Shown here in pieces: positions 52,992 through 61,446 of a stretch of DNA of 64,000 nucleotides. The stretch comes from DASSUW01 sp963803335 (GTDB lineage Bacteria > Actinomycetota > Thermoleophilia > Solirubrobacterales > Solirubrobacteraceae): positions 62,001 through 126,000 of the forward strand of contig CAWDME010000013.1 of assembly GCA_963803335.1 (NCBI GenBank), written 5' to 3'. Every line of letters begins with the position of its first letter. Position 1 is the first letter of the stretch. Under the pieces are notes generated by a model. It had not been told where the DNA came from, did not search any database, and was given only the letters and a program-made list of their open reading frames with translations. A program made the translations under genes and the position numbers.

Positions 52992-53291
52992 CTACGACGA
53001 CGCTTCGTCCCGCGCGCGGCGCCGGCGGCGGACCCGGTCGCCGCGCGTGCCGGCCATGCGGCCGGTGAGGTCGCGCGCGGACACCTCCTCCGCGCCGAGC
53101 TCGACGGCGCGGATGCGCAGGTGCGGCGGGAGGTCGTAGTGGTCGCCCTGAAAGCGGTGGCGCGGGATGCCAAGGTCGGCGGCGAACGCGTGAAGTTCCT
53201 CGAAATCCGTGTCGCTCACGAGGTGGCACCAGTGCCGGAACGGCAACCGCGTGTGCGGGTACTCGCGCAACTCGTCGACCAGGACGGCCAT
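52992..53291 (-). CDS. DUF4031 protein
   Basis: The 99-residue product starts MAVLVDELREYPHTRLPFRH and contains HLVSDTDFEELHAFAADLG, IPRHRFQGDHYDLPPHLR and RAVELGAEEV, the pattern of DUF4031, a small uncharacterised domain common in Actinobacteria. The His/Asp-rich core could bind metal, but no activity is known. The tail is basic (VRRRRRARDEASS). It diverges from the EAL-HDOD gene across 56 bases. Confidence 0.85.
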   Translation of the reverse strand: MAVLVDELREYPHTRLPFRHWCHLVSDTDFEELHAFAADLGIPRHRFQGDHYDLPPHLRIRAVELGAEEVSARDLTGRMAGTRGDRVRRRRRARDEASS

Positions 53292-53347
53292 CAGACGCGC
53301 AATGGTGACTCAAGCGCCGGGCTACCGCGGCCGACATCCCGAGAAGA

Positions 53348-54961
53348 ATGTCTCTTCTGAGGCTGATCTTCGGCCGCCGCCCCGCGCCCGCTCCCATCGT
53401 CGCCGCGCCGCCCGCGCCGCCGCGCGGCGACACGCTGGTCCTCACCGGCACCGGCTTCGACGGCGCCGACCTCACCGGTCCGGCCGCTGTCACCGTCACG
53501 CTCGGCGATCGCACCTTCACCGCCACCGCCACCCGCCGCGGCCAGGGTCACCCGGCCGAGTTCGCGCTCACCGAGATCCACGAGCTCATCCCCGAGCCCG
53601 CCCCGGTCGTCACCCCGCCGCCCCCGCCCCCGCCGCCGCCGCCGGCACCCGTTGAGGTCGCCGTCGAGGAGCCAGTTGCCGAGCCTGCAGAGATCGTCGC
53701 CGACGAGCCGGTCGAGGTCGTCGCCGAGGAGCCGGCCGAGATCGTTGCCGAGGAGCCGGCCGTCGAGGTCGTCGCCGAGGAGCCGGCCGTCGAGGTCGAG
53801 GACGAGGCCGACGTCGAGCGGGAGATCGCGGTCGTGCGGCGGCCGATCACGAACGCAGCGAGCGAGGTGGTCGGCTGGGAGCTCGTGGCCGGGGGCGAGG
53901 GTGTGCAGGCGACCGCCGGGCTGTTGCTGGACGTGTTCGGCGACATCGGGCTCGAGCGGCTGGCCGGGCGGCACCCCGCGTGGGTGCGGATCGCCCCGGA
54001 GTTCCTGGTGGCGGTCGGAACCCCGCCGGTGCGGCCGGACCGGGTCGTGCTGCAGCTCGATGCCAAGCCGGTCAGCGACGAGGTGCTGACGGCGCTGCGG
54101 CGCCTGCAGTTCAGCGGCTACACGCTGGCCCTCGAGGGCATCGACGACGCGCTGCTACAGGTCTGCGGCATCGTGAAGATCTCGGTCGCGGGCCGCGCGG
54201 ACGACGAGCTGCGCGCGCTGCTCGAGGCACCGCTGGTCCGCAACCTCGAGCTGGTCGCCACCGACGTCGCCACGCCCGAAGAGCTCGAGCGGGCGAAGGA
54301 ACTCGGCTTCAACCGCTTCCAGGGTGACTTCTTCGCCAAGCCCGACCTCACGCGCCGCCGGCGGGTCCGCACCGGCGGGATCGCCTCGCTGCGGGCCGTC
54401 GCCGCCGTGACCGCGCCCGACGCCTCGTTCGAGGACCTCGAGCGAGCCATCACCGACGACGTGGGCCTTAGCCTCAAGCTGCTGCGGTACGTCAACTCCG
54501 CCTTCTTCGCCCTCCCGCGCACGGTCGAGTCCGTTCGCGAGGCGCTCACGCTGCTCGGCACGGCCACCGTCCGCCGCTGGGCGACCGTGGTCGCGCTCGT
54601 CACGGCCGCCGACGACGCGCCCGACGAGCTCGTCGAGCTCGCGCTCCAGCGCGCCCGTATGTGCGAGGTCCTCGGCGGCAGCCGGGAGCTCGACGCCGCC
54701 GATGGCCACTTCACGGTCGGCCTGTTCTCGGTCGCCGACGCGCTGCTCGACTCGCCGATGGACGAGGTACTCGAGACGCTCCCGTTCAGCGACGAGATCC
54801 GCACCGCGCTCCTCACCCGCGAAGGGCCCAAGGGCGAGCTGCTCAACACCGTCGTCGCGTACGAGCGCGGCGAGTTCCCGTCCGACGACACCGGCGGCCT
54901 CAAGGGCGCCTACGGCGAAGCCGTGGAGTGGGCGGGCGGCGCCCTCGGCGCCGCCGCCTAG
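53348..54961 (+). CDS. EAL-HDOD (YuxH-type) signalling protein with acidic repeat linker
   Basis: A 537-residue protein. After a short N-terminal beta region comes a Pro run and an acidic linker (residues about 80-155) of repeated VVAEEPA-type units. Then follows a degenerate EAL domain (AVVRRPITNAASEVVGWELV, ERAKELGFNRFQGDFFAKPD) that lacks the E-A-L and most catalytic acids, so it should not hydrolyse cyclic-di-GMP. The HDOD domain comes last (DDVGLSLKLLRYVNSAFFAL, ALTLLGTATVRRWATVVALV). Such proteins act as signalling scaffolds. Confidence 0.88.
   Translation: MSLLRLIFGRRPAPAPIVAAPPAPPRGDTLVLTGTGFDGADLTGPAAVTVTLGDRTFTATATRRGQGHPAEFALTEIHELIPEPAPVVTPPPPPPPPPPAPVEVAVEEPVAEPAEIVADEPVEVVAEEPAEIVAEEPAVEVVAEEPAVEVEDEADVEREIAVVRRPITNAASEVVGWELVAGGEGVQATAGLLLDVFGDIGLERLAGRHPAWVRIAPEFLVAVGTPPVRPDRVVLQLDAKPVSDEVLTALRRLQFSGYTLALEGIDDALLQVCGIVKISVAGRADDELRALLEAPLVRNLELVATDVATPEELERAKELGFNRFQGDFFAKPDLTRRRRVRTGGIASLRAVAAVTAPDASFEDLERAITDDVGLSLKLLRYVNSAFFALPRTVESVREALTLLGTATVRRWATVVALVTAADDAPDELVELALQRARMCEVLGGSRELDAADGHFTVGLFSVADALLDSPMDEVLETLPFSDEIRTALLTREGPKGELLNTVVAYERGEFPSDDTGGLKGAYGEAVEWAGGALGAAA
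53711..53788 (+). repeat. Tandem-like repeat inside the EAL-HDOD gene
   Basis: A 27-base unit beginning GTCGAGGTCGTCGCCGAGGA recurs exactly at 53711 and 53762, with a partial copy between. It encodes the VEVVAEEPA linker and could vary in copy number by slippage or recombination. Confidence 0.7.
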
Positions 54962-54965
54962 TCGA

Positions 54966-55169
54966 TCAGTCGCGAGCGGTCCGGATCACCCGGACCCACG
55001 CGCTGATCACGTACACCGTCGCGATCGTCAGGAAGAACCCGCCGAGCGCCGCGCGCACCTGGTCCTCGGACCACGGGGTGCGCTTGGCGGCGACGGGCGC
55101 GACCTGGTCGGCGATCGCGGCGCGCCAGGTTGAAAGCCCGGCTTGGCCCAGCTCGGTCGTGTTCGCCAT
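54966..55169 (-). CDS. Small membrane protein
   Basis: A 67-residue protein with one C-terminal membrane segment (RAALGGFFLTIATVYVISAW) preceded by a hydrophilic region with TPWSEDQV. ATG 55169 lies 9 bases after the stop of the SGNH hydrolase gene on the same strand, so they may be co-transcribed. The function is unknown. Confidence 0.6.
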   Translation of the reverse strand: MANTTELGQAGLSTWRAAIADQVAPVAAKRTPWSEDQVRAALGGFFLTIATVYVISAWVRVIRTARD

Positions 55170-55178
55170 CCCCGAGGG

Positions 55179-56369
55179 CTACCCCAAGCTCATGTTCGGC
55201 TCCCGGGCGCTGTTCAGACCGAGACCGCGGTTGCACGTCAGCGTGCTCTTGAACGGCGCTACCGACGCGAACGCCTGCCGCAGGCAGTTGCGCAGCGCGA
55301 GCTGGCCCCAGTAGCTCGGGTGGCCGTCCTCCTGGATCTGGTACGGCGGGAAGATCGCCGACACCGTCCGGATCTGGCTCACCCACTCGGTCCGGTCCAC
55401 CGCCCCGGCGGAAGTCCACGACGGAATCCCGACCTCCTCGAGCAGCCCGACCGTGTTCTCACACAGCCGCCGGCCCACCAGCGCGTTGGTCATGTCGAGG
55501 ACCTTCCAGTTCGCCAGCCCGCTCGACACCGCCGCGTTGCGCAGCGTGCTGTTGAACGTCGCCACGACCGTGTCGTTGGCCCAGTCGGCGTCGCGGTTCC
55601 AGACGCCGCAGCCGCCGATCGTCTGCCGCGTGAAGCCGGACTGCGGATAGCGGAAGCCCGACCCGCGCGGGATCGGGGAGGAGTAGGTCTGCACGAGTAG
55701 CGTCCACGCCGTGTCGCCGTAGCCCGCGTGGCGCATCGCCTTACGGACGTTGACCATGGCGGCCGCGACATTGGCGGTCTCGGTCGCCACACGCGCGGCG
55801 GTGAACCGCGACTTGATGCCCGAGTCGTCGTTGCAGTAGTTCGGCCAGAACGACGGCGACGTCAGCCAGTCGGTGACGCACTGCTGCACGATGTCGGCGA
55901 AGCCGTAGTTGTTCGCGCCGATCAGCAGCACCACGGCCTGCACGTTGTGCGACGCCGCGTAGGTCTGCAGCGCCTGCGCCTGGCCCACCCGCCCCGACGC
56001 GTCGGAGTAGAAATCGATGCCCGGCTTGAAGTCGCTGCCGCCCGCGTTCGTCGACGTGCGGGCGCCGGAGCACGCGAGGTTGGCGCTCAGCACGCCGCCG
56101 CCGATCTTCACCTCGGCGGACTGGGAGCGGTGGCAGCCGCGGATCGCCTCGCCGCTCGCGGTGTCCCAGTAGGCCTGCGAGCCGAGCGCATCGACCTTCG
56201 AGCTCGAGTCGTTCGTGTTGCCCGCCCAGCGGCCGGCCTCGCCGGAGATCGCCGAATCACCGAGCGCGACCACCGCCGGCGCTCCGGAGCCAGGCCCGTC
56301 GGCCCACGCCGTGCCGCTCATCCAGCAGCAGCCCACCGCCACAGCACACGCCACGAGACCCCGACGCAC
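55179..56369 (-). CDS. Secreted SGNH/GDSL hydrolase
   Basis: The 396-residue product has a signal peptide (GLVACAVAVGCCWMSGTAWA). The SGNH blocks are visible: VVALGDSAISGEAGRW (nucleophile Ser), a Gly in block II (ANLACSGARTSTN), LLIGANNYGFADIV (Asn) and EDGHPSYWGQLAL (catalytic Asp-x2-His as D-G-H). Many Cys residues suggest disulfides. It is a probable extracellular esterase or lipase. GTG 56369 is set by GAGGAGGAGGTAGG just upstream. The substrate is unknown. Confidence 0.9.
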   Translation of the reverse strand: MRRGLVACAVAVGCCWMSGTAWADGPGSGAPAVVALGDSAISGEAGRWAGNTNDSSSKVDALGSQAYWDTASGEAIRGCHRSQSAEVKIGGGVLSANLACSGARTSTNAGGSDFKPGIDFYSDASGRVGQAQALQTYAASHNVQAVVLLIGANNYGFADIVQQCVTDWLTSPSFWPNYCNDDSGIKSRFTAARVATETANVAAAMVNVRKAMRHAGYGDTAWTLLVQTYSSPIPRGSGFRYPQSGFTRQTIGGCGVWNRDADWANDTVVATFNSTLRNAAVSSGLANWKVLDMTNALVGRRLCENTVGLLEEVGIPSWTSAGAVDRTEWVSQIRTVSAIFPPYQIQEDGHPSYWGQLALRNCLRQAFASVAPFKSTLTCNRGLGLNSAREPNMSLG

Positions 56370-56421
56370 GGCACCTACCTCCTCCTCGAGGGAACCACCC
56401 GGAGGCGGATCCTCTCACGCG

Positions 56422-56973
56422 TCAGCGACCGAAGCGACCCACGAGCTGCCCGCGCGCGATCGCCGCGTCGCCGACCGCCGTGCGGACCTCGTCGGCGCTC
56501 GCCCCGTTCGGCTGGGAGAGCGGCGCGCGCAGCGCGTACAGCGTGAACACGTAGTGGTGCGGCGCGTCGCCACCGGGAGGGCACGGCCCGGCCCAGGCGC
56601 TGTCGCCGGCGGAGTTATTGCCCTGGCGCGCGCCCGCCGGCACGCGCCCGGCGGCGAGCCCGTGCAGATCGGGCGCGAGCTTGAACAGCACCCAGTGCAC
56701 GAACGTGCCGCTCGGGGCGTCGGGATCCTCGACGAGCAGCGCCAGCTCGCGCGCGGCGGCCGGGACACCGCTCCACCGCAGCGGCGGCGAGAGCTCGTCG
56801 CCATCGCACGAGTAGCGCTTCGGGATCGTGCCGCCGCCGGCGAACGCCGGGCTGGTCACCGTGATGCGGTCCGGCGCCTTCGGCGGCGGGCCCTCGACGC
56901 GGTCGCCGCCTCCGCAGGCGGCTAGAGCCAGCCCGAGCGCCGGAAGCGCCAGTAGAGCACGACCGAGATGCAT
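56422..56973 (-). CDS. PEBP (YbhB/YbcL) family lipoprotein
   Basis: A 183-residue protein of the phosphatidylethanolamine-binding family with a lipobox (LALAACGGGD, Cys near residue 20). Ligand-pocket motifs are LALLVEDPDAPSGTFVHWVL and GPCPPGGDAPHHYVFTLYAL, and the domain runs to the end. ATG 56973 is chosen for the signal. The gene starts inside the corA gene: 52 bases of overlap in another frame, on the same strand. Confidence 0.9.
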   Translation of the reverse strand: MHLGRALLALPALGLALAACGGGDRVEGPPPKAPDRITVTSPAFAGGGTIPKRYSCDGDELSPPLRWSGVPAAARELALLVEDPDAPSGTFVHWVLFKLAPDLHGLAAGRVPAGARQGNNSAGDSAWAGPCPPGGDAPHHYVFTLYALRAPLSQPNGASADEVRTAVGDAAIARGQLVGRFGR

Positions 56974-57887
56974 ACGATCAGGATGAGGGCGGCGGGATAC
57001 CCGAAGCGCCAGTGCAGCTCGGGCATGTCGCTGAAGTTCATGCCGTAGATGGCGGCGACGCCGGTCGGCACCGCGAGGATCGCGACCCACGCGGAGATCT
57101 TCCGCATGTCCTCGTTCTGCCGCACCGTCGCCTGCGTGAGGTTGGCCTGCAGCGCGCTCGACAGCAGGTCGCGGAACGACTCGATCCGACCGGTCGTCCG
57201 CAGCAGATGGTCGTGCACGTCGCGGAAGTAGTTGCGCAGCTCAGGGTGGACGATGTCGCCGCGCGCGAGCTTGTCGACCGCGGGCGCGAGCGGCGCGATC
57301 GCCCGGTGCAGGTCGAGCACCTCGCGCTCCATCGCGTAGATCCGCTCGGCCGGGTTCGTCCGCTCGGGCGAGAACATGTCGTGCTCGACCTCCTGGATAT
57401 CGACCTCGACCGCCTGCACGACCGGCTCGTAGTCGTCGACGATCCGATCGACGATGGCATGCAGCACCGCACCGGTGCCGTAGCGCAGCAGGTCGGGCCG
57501 CCGCTCGATCTGCAGCCGCACGTCGTGCAGCTTGCTCTGCCCGTGCCGGACCGTGACCACGAAGTCGCGGTTGATGAAGATGAGGATCTCGCCGGTCTCG
57601 AGGTCGTCCGAGCCCTCGACCTCGCGCACGGTCTTGAGCACGACCAGCAGCGTGTCGCCGTACAGCTCGACCTTCGGCCGCTGATGGGCGTTGATCGCGT
57701 CCTCGACGGCGAGCTCGTGCAGGTGGAACTCGCGCGTGACGGCATCGAACTCCTCCTCGGACGGCTCGTAGAGCCCGATCCACACGAACGCGCCGTCGTC
57801 CTGCGCAGCATCGCCGGCAGCCTCAAGGGGCAGCTCTCCCTCGCGGCGGCAGCCGTCCTCGTAGACCGCGCAGTCCACGATCGTCAT
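56922..57887 (-). CDS. corA: CorA-type magnesium/metal transporter
   Basis: A 321-residue divalent cation channel. The cytoplasmic funnel (FVWIGLYEPSEEEFDAVTRE, LLRYGTGAVLHAIVDRIVDD) leads to two C-terminal membrane helices joined by the selectivity motif YGMNFSDMPELHW. Mg2+ uptake is the usual role; Co2+ or Ni2+ is possible. Normal length and complete. The next gene (PEBP lipoprotein) begins within its 3' end. Confidence 0.95.
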   Translation of the reverse strand: MTIVDCAVYEDGCRREGELPLEAAGDAAQDDGAFVWIGLYEPSEEEFDAVTREFHLHELAVEDAINAHQRPKVELYGDTLLVVLKTVREVEGSDDLETGEILIFINRDFVVTVRHGQSKLHDVRLQIERRPDLLRYGTGAVLHAIVDRIVDDYEPVVQAVEVDIQEVEHDMFSPERTNPAERIYAMEREVLDLHRAIAPLAPAVDKLARGDIVHPELRNYFRDVHDHLLRTTGRIESFRDLLSSALQANLTQATVRQNEDMRKISAWVAILAVPTGVAAIYGMNFSDMPELHWRFGYPAALILIVCISVVLYWRFRRSGWL

Positions 57888-57902
57888 GGCGGGAGGATTG
57901 TG

Positions 57903-59535
57903 TCAGGAGGCGACAGGCTGCGGAACACGCGCCTCGACCCGGCCGAGCTCCGGCCGCGCGAGGTAGAAGCCCTGGCCGCAACCGACGTCGAGGTCGACCA
58001 GGCAGGACAGCTCGTCCTGCGACTCGATCCCCTCGGACACCACGATCGCCCCGACCTCGCGCGCGAAGCCGACGATCGCCGACGCCAGCGACTGGCGCAC
58101 AGGGTCGCCGTCGATGCCGCACACGAGCGAGCGGTCGAGCTTGAGGATCTCGGGATTCACACGCGTGACGTGGCGGAACGAGGCAAAGCCGGAGCCGACG
58201 TCGTCGACCGCCACCCGGACGCCGTGCTCGCGCAGTCGCGCGAGCGCGACGTCGAGCTCGGCGTAGTCCTCGACCGGCTGATGCTCGGTGAGCTCGACGA
58301 CGAGCGGACGCTCGTGGTCGTGGCGCTCGACGACGTCCAGCAACTCGTCGCGGCCGAGCAGCGCGGGGGACACGTTGAGCGCCAGGTACATGCCCTGCGG
58401 CAGCCGGCTCTCGGACCGCAGCGCCCGGTTGATCACCGCGAGCTCGAGCTCGACGCCGACGCCGAGCGCGTGCGCGTCGAGGAACGTCGACTCCGTCGGC
58501 AGCGGCTGGCCGGACTCGTCCTTGAAGCGGGCGAGCGCCTCCGCGCCGACGACGCGGCGCGTATCGAGATCGACGATCGCCTGCAGCGCGACCCCGAGGC
58601 CGTCGCCGTCGATCAGCCGGCCGATCCGCTGCAGCTCCCGCTCGCGGCGGTGGCGACTGAGGTTGGTGAGCTCCTCCTCGCGCGCGGCACGCTCGCGCTC
58701 GGCCTCGAGCCCGCGGCCGAGCTCGTCCTGCAGGTCGCGCAGGCGGTCGGCGACGGCGATGAAGCCGAACAGCAGGCCGACGGCCGGCACCGCGAACTGG
58801 CCGGCGCGCAGCGTCAGGCTCGCCCACCAGGCGCTGTCGTACGGATGCGAGGCGAACAGGTAGGCGAGCGCGTCGAGTCCCGACAGGCCCAGCAGGCAGA
58901 TCACGCACATCTCGCCCCAGGTCGGGCCGCCCTCGGCGCGCTTCCACCAGGCGAACGCGACGGCGATCTGCGCCAGGGCGATCAGCCCGACGATCGTGCG
59001 GACGGACGCGTGGTAGCTGCCATCGCCAGCCGCTAGGTCACCGAATGGAGCGTCTGCCAGCGATGCCCACAGCACCAGCGCGATGCCGCCGGCGCCGAAC
59101 GCGAACAGCTCGCGCGGGCGCGCACGCAGCACCGGCGACGGCGACGAGGCCGGCGATCAGGAGCGCGAGGTGCCAGATGAGGTACCGGGCGGCGCTGGCG
59201 TCCGCGCCGAGGCTGAGCTTGACGGGACCCGTGTCGGGAGAGAGGTTGGGCTGGCTCAGCAGTGTCGCGACGAGGCCTGCGAACGCGACGGTGACGCCCG
59301 CCGACACCCACAGCAGCCGCGGGTCATTGACCGTGCGTGCGGACGCGTACATCAGGTGACCCATGAGCGCGGCGCAGACGCAGCCAACGGCGAGACAGGC
59401 GGGCACGGCTGAGGTCGGCTCATCGGAACCCGCCCCGATGGCGACGACGACCGCTATGAGCCCGGTGATCCCGCAAGCACCGAGGAGACGCACGTTGACA
59501 CTGACTGGCGCCCGCATGGAGAGCAGCGGCGACAT
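57903..59535 (-). pseudogene. MASE4-EAL phosphodiesterase gene split by a frameshift
   Basis: Two frames together make one MASE4-EAL protein of about 545 residues. The first (start 59535) encodes membrane helices (LLGACGITGLIAVVVAIGAG, YLIWHLALLIAGLVAVAG) and stops at 59038. The second, one base over and opening with GTG 59132, continues VLRARPRELFAFGAGGIALV, further helices and a full EAL domain: GAEALARF, LALNVSP, ELTEHQ, AVDDVGSGFASF, LKLDRSLV and SEGIES, all catalytic residues kept. The shift lies near 59130. Mutation, sequencing error or two coupled genes (95-base overlap) are possible. Confidence 0.7.
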
Positions 59536-59603
59536 TGCGTCAATAGTGACCGTCCGCCGGTAGTCTCAAACCCGGTATTTCGGCGCAAGCGCTAGCCTGG
59601 CGG

Positions 59604-60950
59604 ATGGGCGTGGCTGGGATCATCGGGGATATTGCGGCCGCGGAGCCGGCCTTCACGCTCGAGCGCTTCGAGCCGGACGGCGAGCGGCTCGAGGTGTCCG
59701 GGCACTGGCGCGGCCTGGGCGGACGCCGCTTCGTGCGCCCTGTGCTGTGGCTCTATCACGGCGAGGATCGCCAGCGGATCGTCGCCGTTCTCGACCACAA
59801 GCCGTGGGCCGTGAGCGAAGGCGACCAGTGGGTCGCGGCGTTCCCGTGGGGCGGTGGCAAGATCGAGGCCGAGCGCGCCGAGCTGGAGGTCGGCCGCGAG
59901 CTCGTGGTCGAGCTCCCGGTGCCCGGCCGGCCGCGCCGCAAGCCCGAGCCGAAGCCGGCGCAGGCGCGCAGGCCGAGCGAGGTCGAACGGCTGCGCGAGA
60001 AGCTCGCGGCCGAGACGCGCGAGCGGCGCGAGCTGCAGACCGCGCTCGACACGCGCCAGCGAGAGGCTGACGCGTTGGCGAGCGTGCGGGCCGAGCGCGA
60101 CGCAGCCCGCGAGGAAGCCGAGCGCGCCCGCGCCGACGGCGAGCGGCTGGTCAACGACGAGTATCACCAGCGCGAGCGGGCGCTCGCTGCCGCCGCGGAG
60201 TCGCTCACGCGCCTCCGCGAGGCGGAGACGGCGCGCGACCTCGCCGAGCGCCAGCTCGGCGCCGCACGCGCGAGCCACACCGCGCTCGAGGAGCGCCTGG
60301 CCAGGGCGGAGGCGCGCGCCGCCGGCGCCGATGACCGTGTCGCCGCCGCGCAGGCCGAAGGCGCCGATCGCGCCGCGCTCAAGCAACGGCTCGCCGCCGC
60401 CGAGCAGCGGCTCGTCAAGGCCGCGGGGGCGGACCAGGCGGCCGCGTCCGTCGCGGCCGAGCGCGACGCGCTGCGCGCCGAGCTGACCGCTGCCAACGAG
60501 GATCGCGACCGCTTGCGGGCCGAGCTGTCGCTCGCCGGCTCGGCACCACCGTCGGCGACCGGCGACCCAGCCGAGGTCGAGCGGCTCGAGGCCGAGCTCG
60601 GAGCCAGCCGCGGCGACCGCGCGCGGCTCGAGCGCGACCTTGCCGGCGCCTGGGCCGATCGCGACCGGCTCGAGGCCGAGGTCGTCTCCGCGCGTGCCGG
60701 TCGCGAGCGCGTCGAGGCCGAGCTGGTCGCCGTCCGCGGCGAGCGCAAGAAGCTCGAGCGCGAGTTGGCGTCCAGGCCGAGCGAGCCCGTCCACCGGCCG
60801 CCCCGGCGCCGCTCCCGCGCCGCGCCGCCCGATAGCCGGCTCGCACCGCCGCGCGACGGCAGCGCGCTATGGGCCGTGCGCGCGGTAGCGCTCGCGCTCG
60901 TCATGCTGCTGCTCATCGCCGTGGCGCTCGTGCTCGGCCGCGTGCTGTGA
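59604..60950 (+). CDS. Coiled-coil protein with C-terminal membrane anchor
   Basis: The 448-residue protein has an N-terminal beta domain (AAEPAFTLERFEPDGERLEV, FVRPVLWLYHGEDRQRIVAV). Residues about 125-375 are continuous heptad-like Glu/Arg/Ala/Leu coiled coil, followed by a basic Pro/Arg linker and a terminal membrane helix (VRAVALALVMLLLIAVALVL). The topology suggests a cytoplasmic rod held at the membrane. No known family; perhaps a cell-shape or polarity factor, but that is a guess. Confidence 0.72.
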   Translation: MGVAGIIGDIAAAEPAFTLERFEPDGERLEVSGHWRGLGGRRFVRPVLWLYHGEDRQRIVAVLDHKPWAVSEGDQWVAAFPWGGGKIEAERAELEVGRELVVELPVPGRPRRKPEPKPAQARRPSEVERLREKLAAETRERRELQTALDTRQREADALASVRAERDAAREEAERARADGERLVNDEYHQRERALAAAAESLTRLREAETARDLAERQLGAARASHTALEERLARAEARAAGADDRVAAAQAEGADRAALKQRLAAAEQRLVKAAGADQAAASVAAERDALRAELTAANEDRDRLRAELSLAGSAPPSATGDPAEVERLEAELGASRGDRARLERDLAGAWADRDRLEAEVVSARAGRERVEAELVAVRGERKKLERELASRPSEPVHRPPRRRSRAAPPDSRLAPPRDGSALWAVRAVALALVMLLLIAVALVLGRVL

Positions 60951-60957
60951 TCCCGCG

Positions 60958-61194
60958 ATGTTCTTGCAGATCCTGCAGCTCGTCGGAGCGCTGCTCGTCC
61001 TCGCGGGCTTCATGCTCGCGCAGCTGCGGATCCTCGACCCGCAGTCGTTCCCGTACCTGATCGTCAACGCCGTCGGCGCCGGCATCCTCGCCGCCCTGGC
61101 ATTCGAGGAGCGTCAGTGGGGCTTCCTGCTGCTGGAAGGCGTGTGGACGATCGTATCCGTGGCCGGCCTGATCAACCGGCTGCGACTCGGCTAG
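60958..61194 (+). CDS. CBU_0592-like small membrane protein
   Basis: A 78-residue protein with three short membrane segments (LQLVGALLVLAGFMLAQLRI, YLIVNAVGAGILAALAFEER, LLEGVWTIVSVAGLINRLR), like the uncharacterised CBU_0592 family. It follows the coiled-coil gene after 7 bases. Its stop TAG lies inside CTAG, which also supplies the stop of the convergent gene. Confidence 0.75.
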   Translation: MFLQILQLVGALLVLAGFMLAQLRILDPQSFPYLIVNAVGAGILAALAFEERQWGFLLLEGVWTIVSVAGLINRLRLG

Positions 61195-61358
61195 CCGCGG
61201 CCCTGCCGGCGCCGCAGGTTCTGCTGGCGCTCGGACATCGCCTGGGCGACCGCAAAAACGATGCAGCCGGTCACGATTGCCGGGAACAGCACGCCGAAGA
61301 TGAAGATCAAGGCGATCGAGACCTTCCAGGCCTCGCTCAGCGCCACGACCATCGCCAT
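61191..61358 (-). CDS. 55-residue single-span membrane protein
   Basis: The product is one membrane helix (WKVSIALIFIFGVLFPAIVT) followed by a basic tail (MSERQQNLRRRQGRG). ATG 61358 is preferred; ATG 61352 is also in frame. The stop shares the palindrome CTAG with the convergent gene. The function is unknown. The 88 bases upstream hold nothing recognised. Confidence 0.5.
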   Translation of the reverse strand: MAMVVALSEAWKVSIALIFIFGVLFPAIVTGCIVFAVAQAMSERQQNLRRRQGRG

Positions 61359-61446
61359 GGCCGCCAGTCTACGTGATGACCGCGACGCATGATCCACGCG
61401 TTGGTGCCAACGACCGCGAGGCGTCCGACTGAGCCACCGTCTCCAA

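Noticed and set aside
52869..53360. 163-residue plus-strand frame opposite the DUF4031 gene
   Set aside because: DUF4031 on the minus strand is recognisable; the plus frame is not protein-like beyond the antisense.
59100..59150. Programmed ribosomal frameshift in the MASE4-EAL gene
   Set aside because: No slippery heptamer, homopolymer or downstream structure was seen; mutation or error is simpler.
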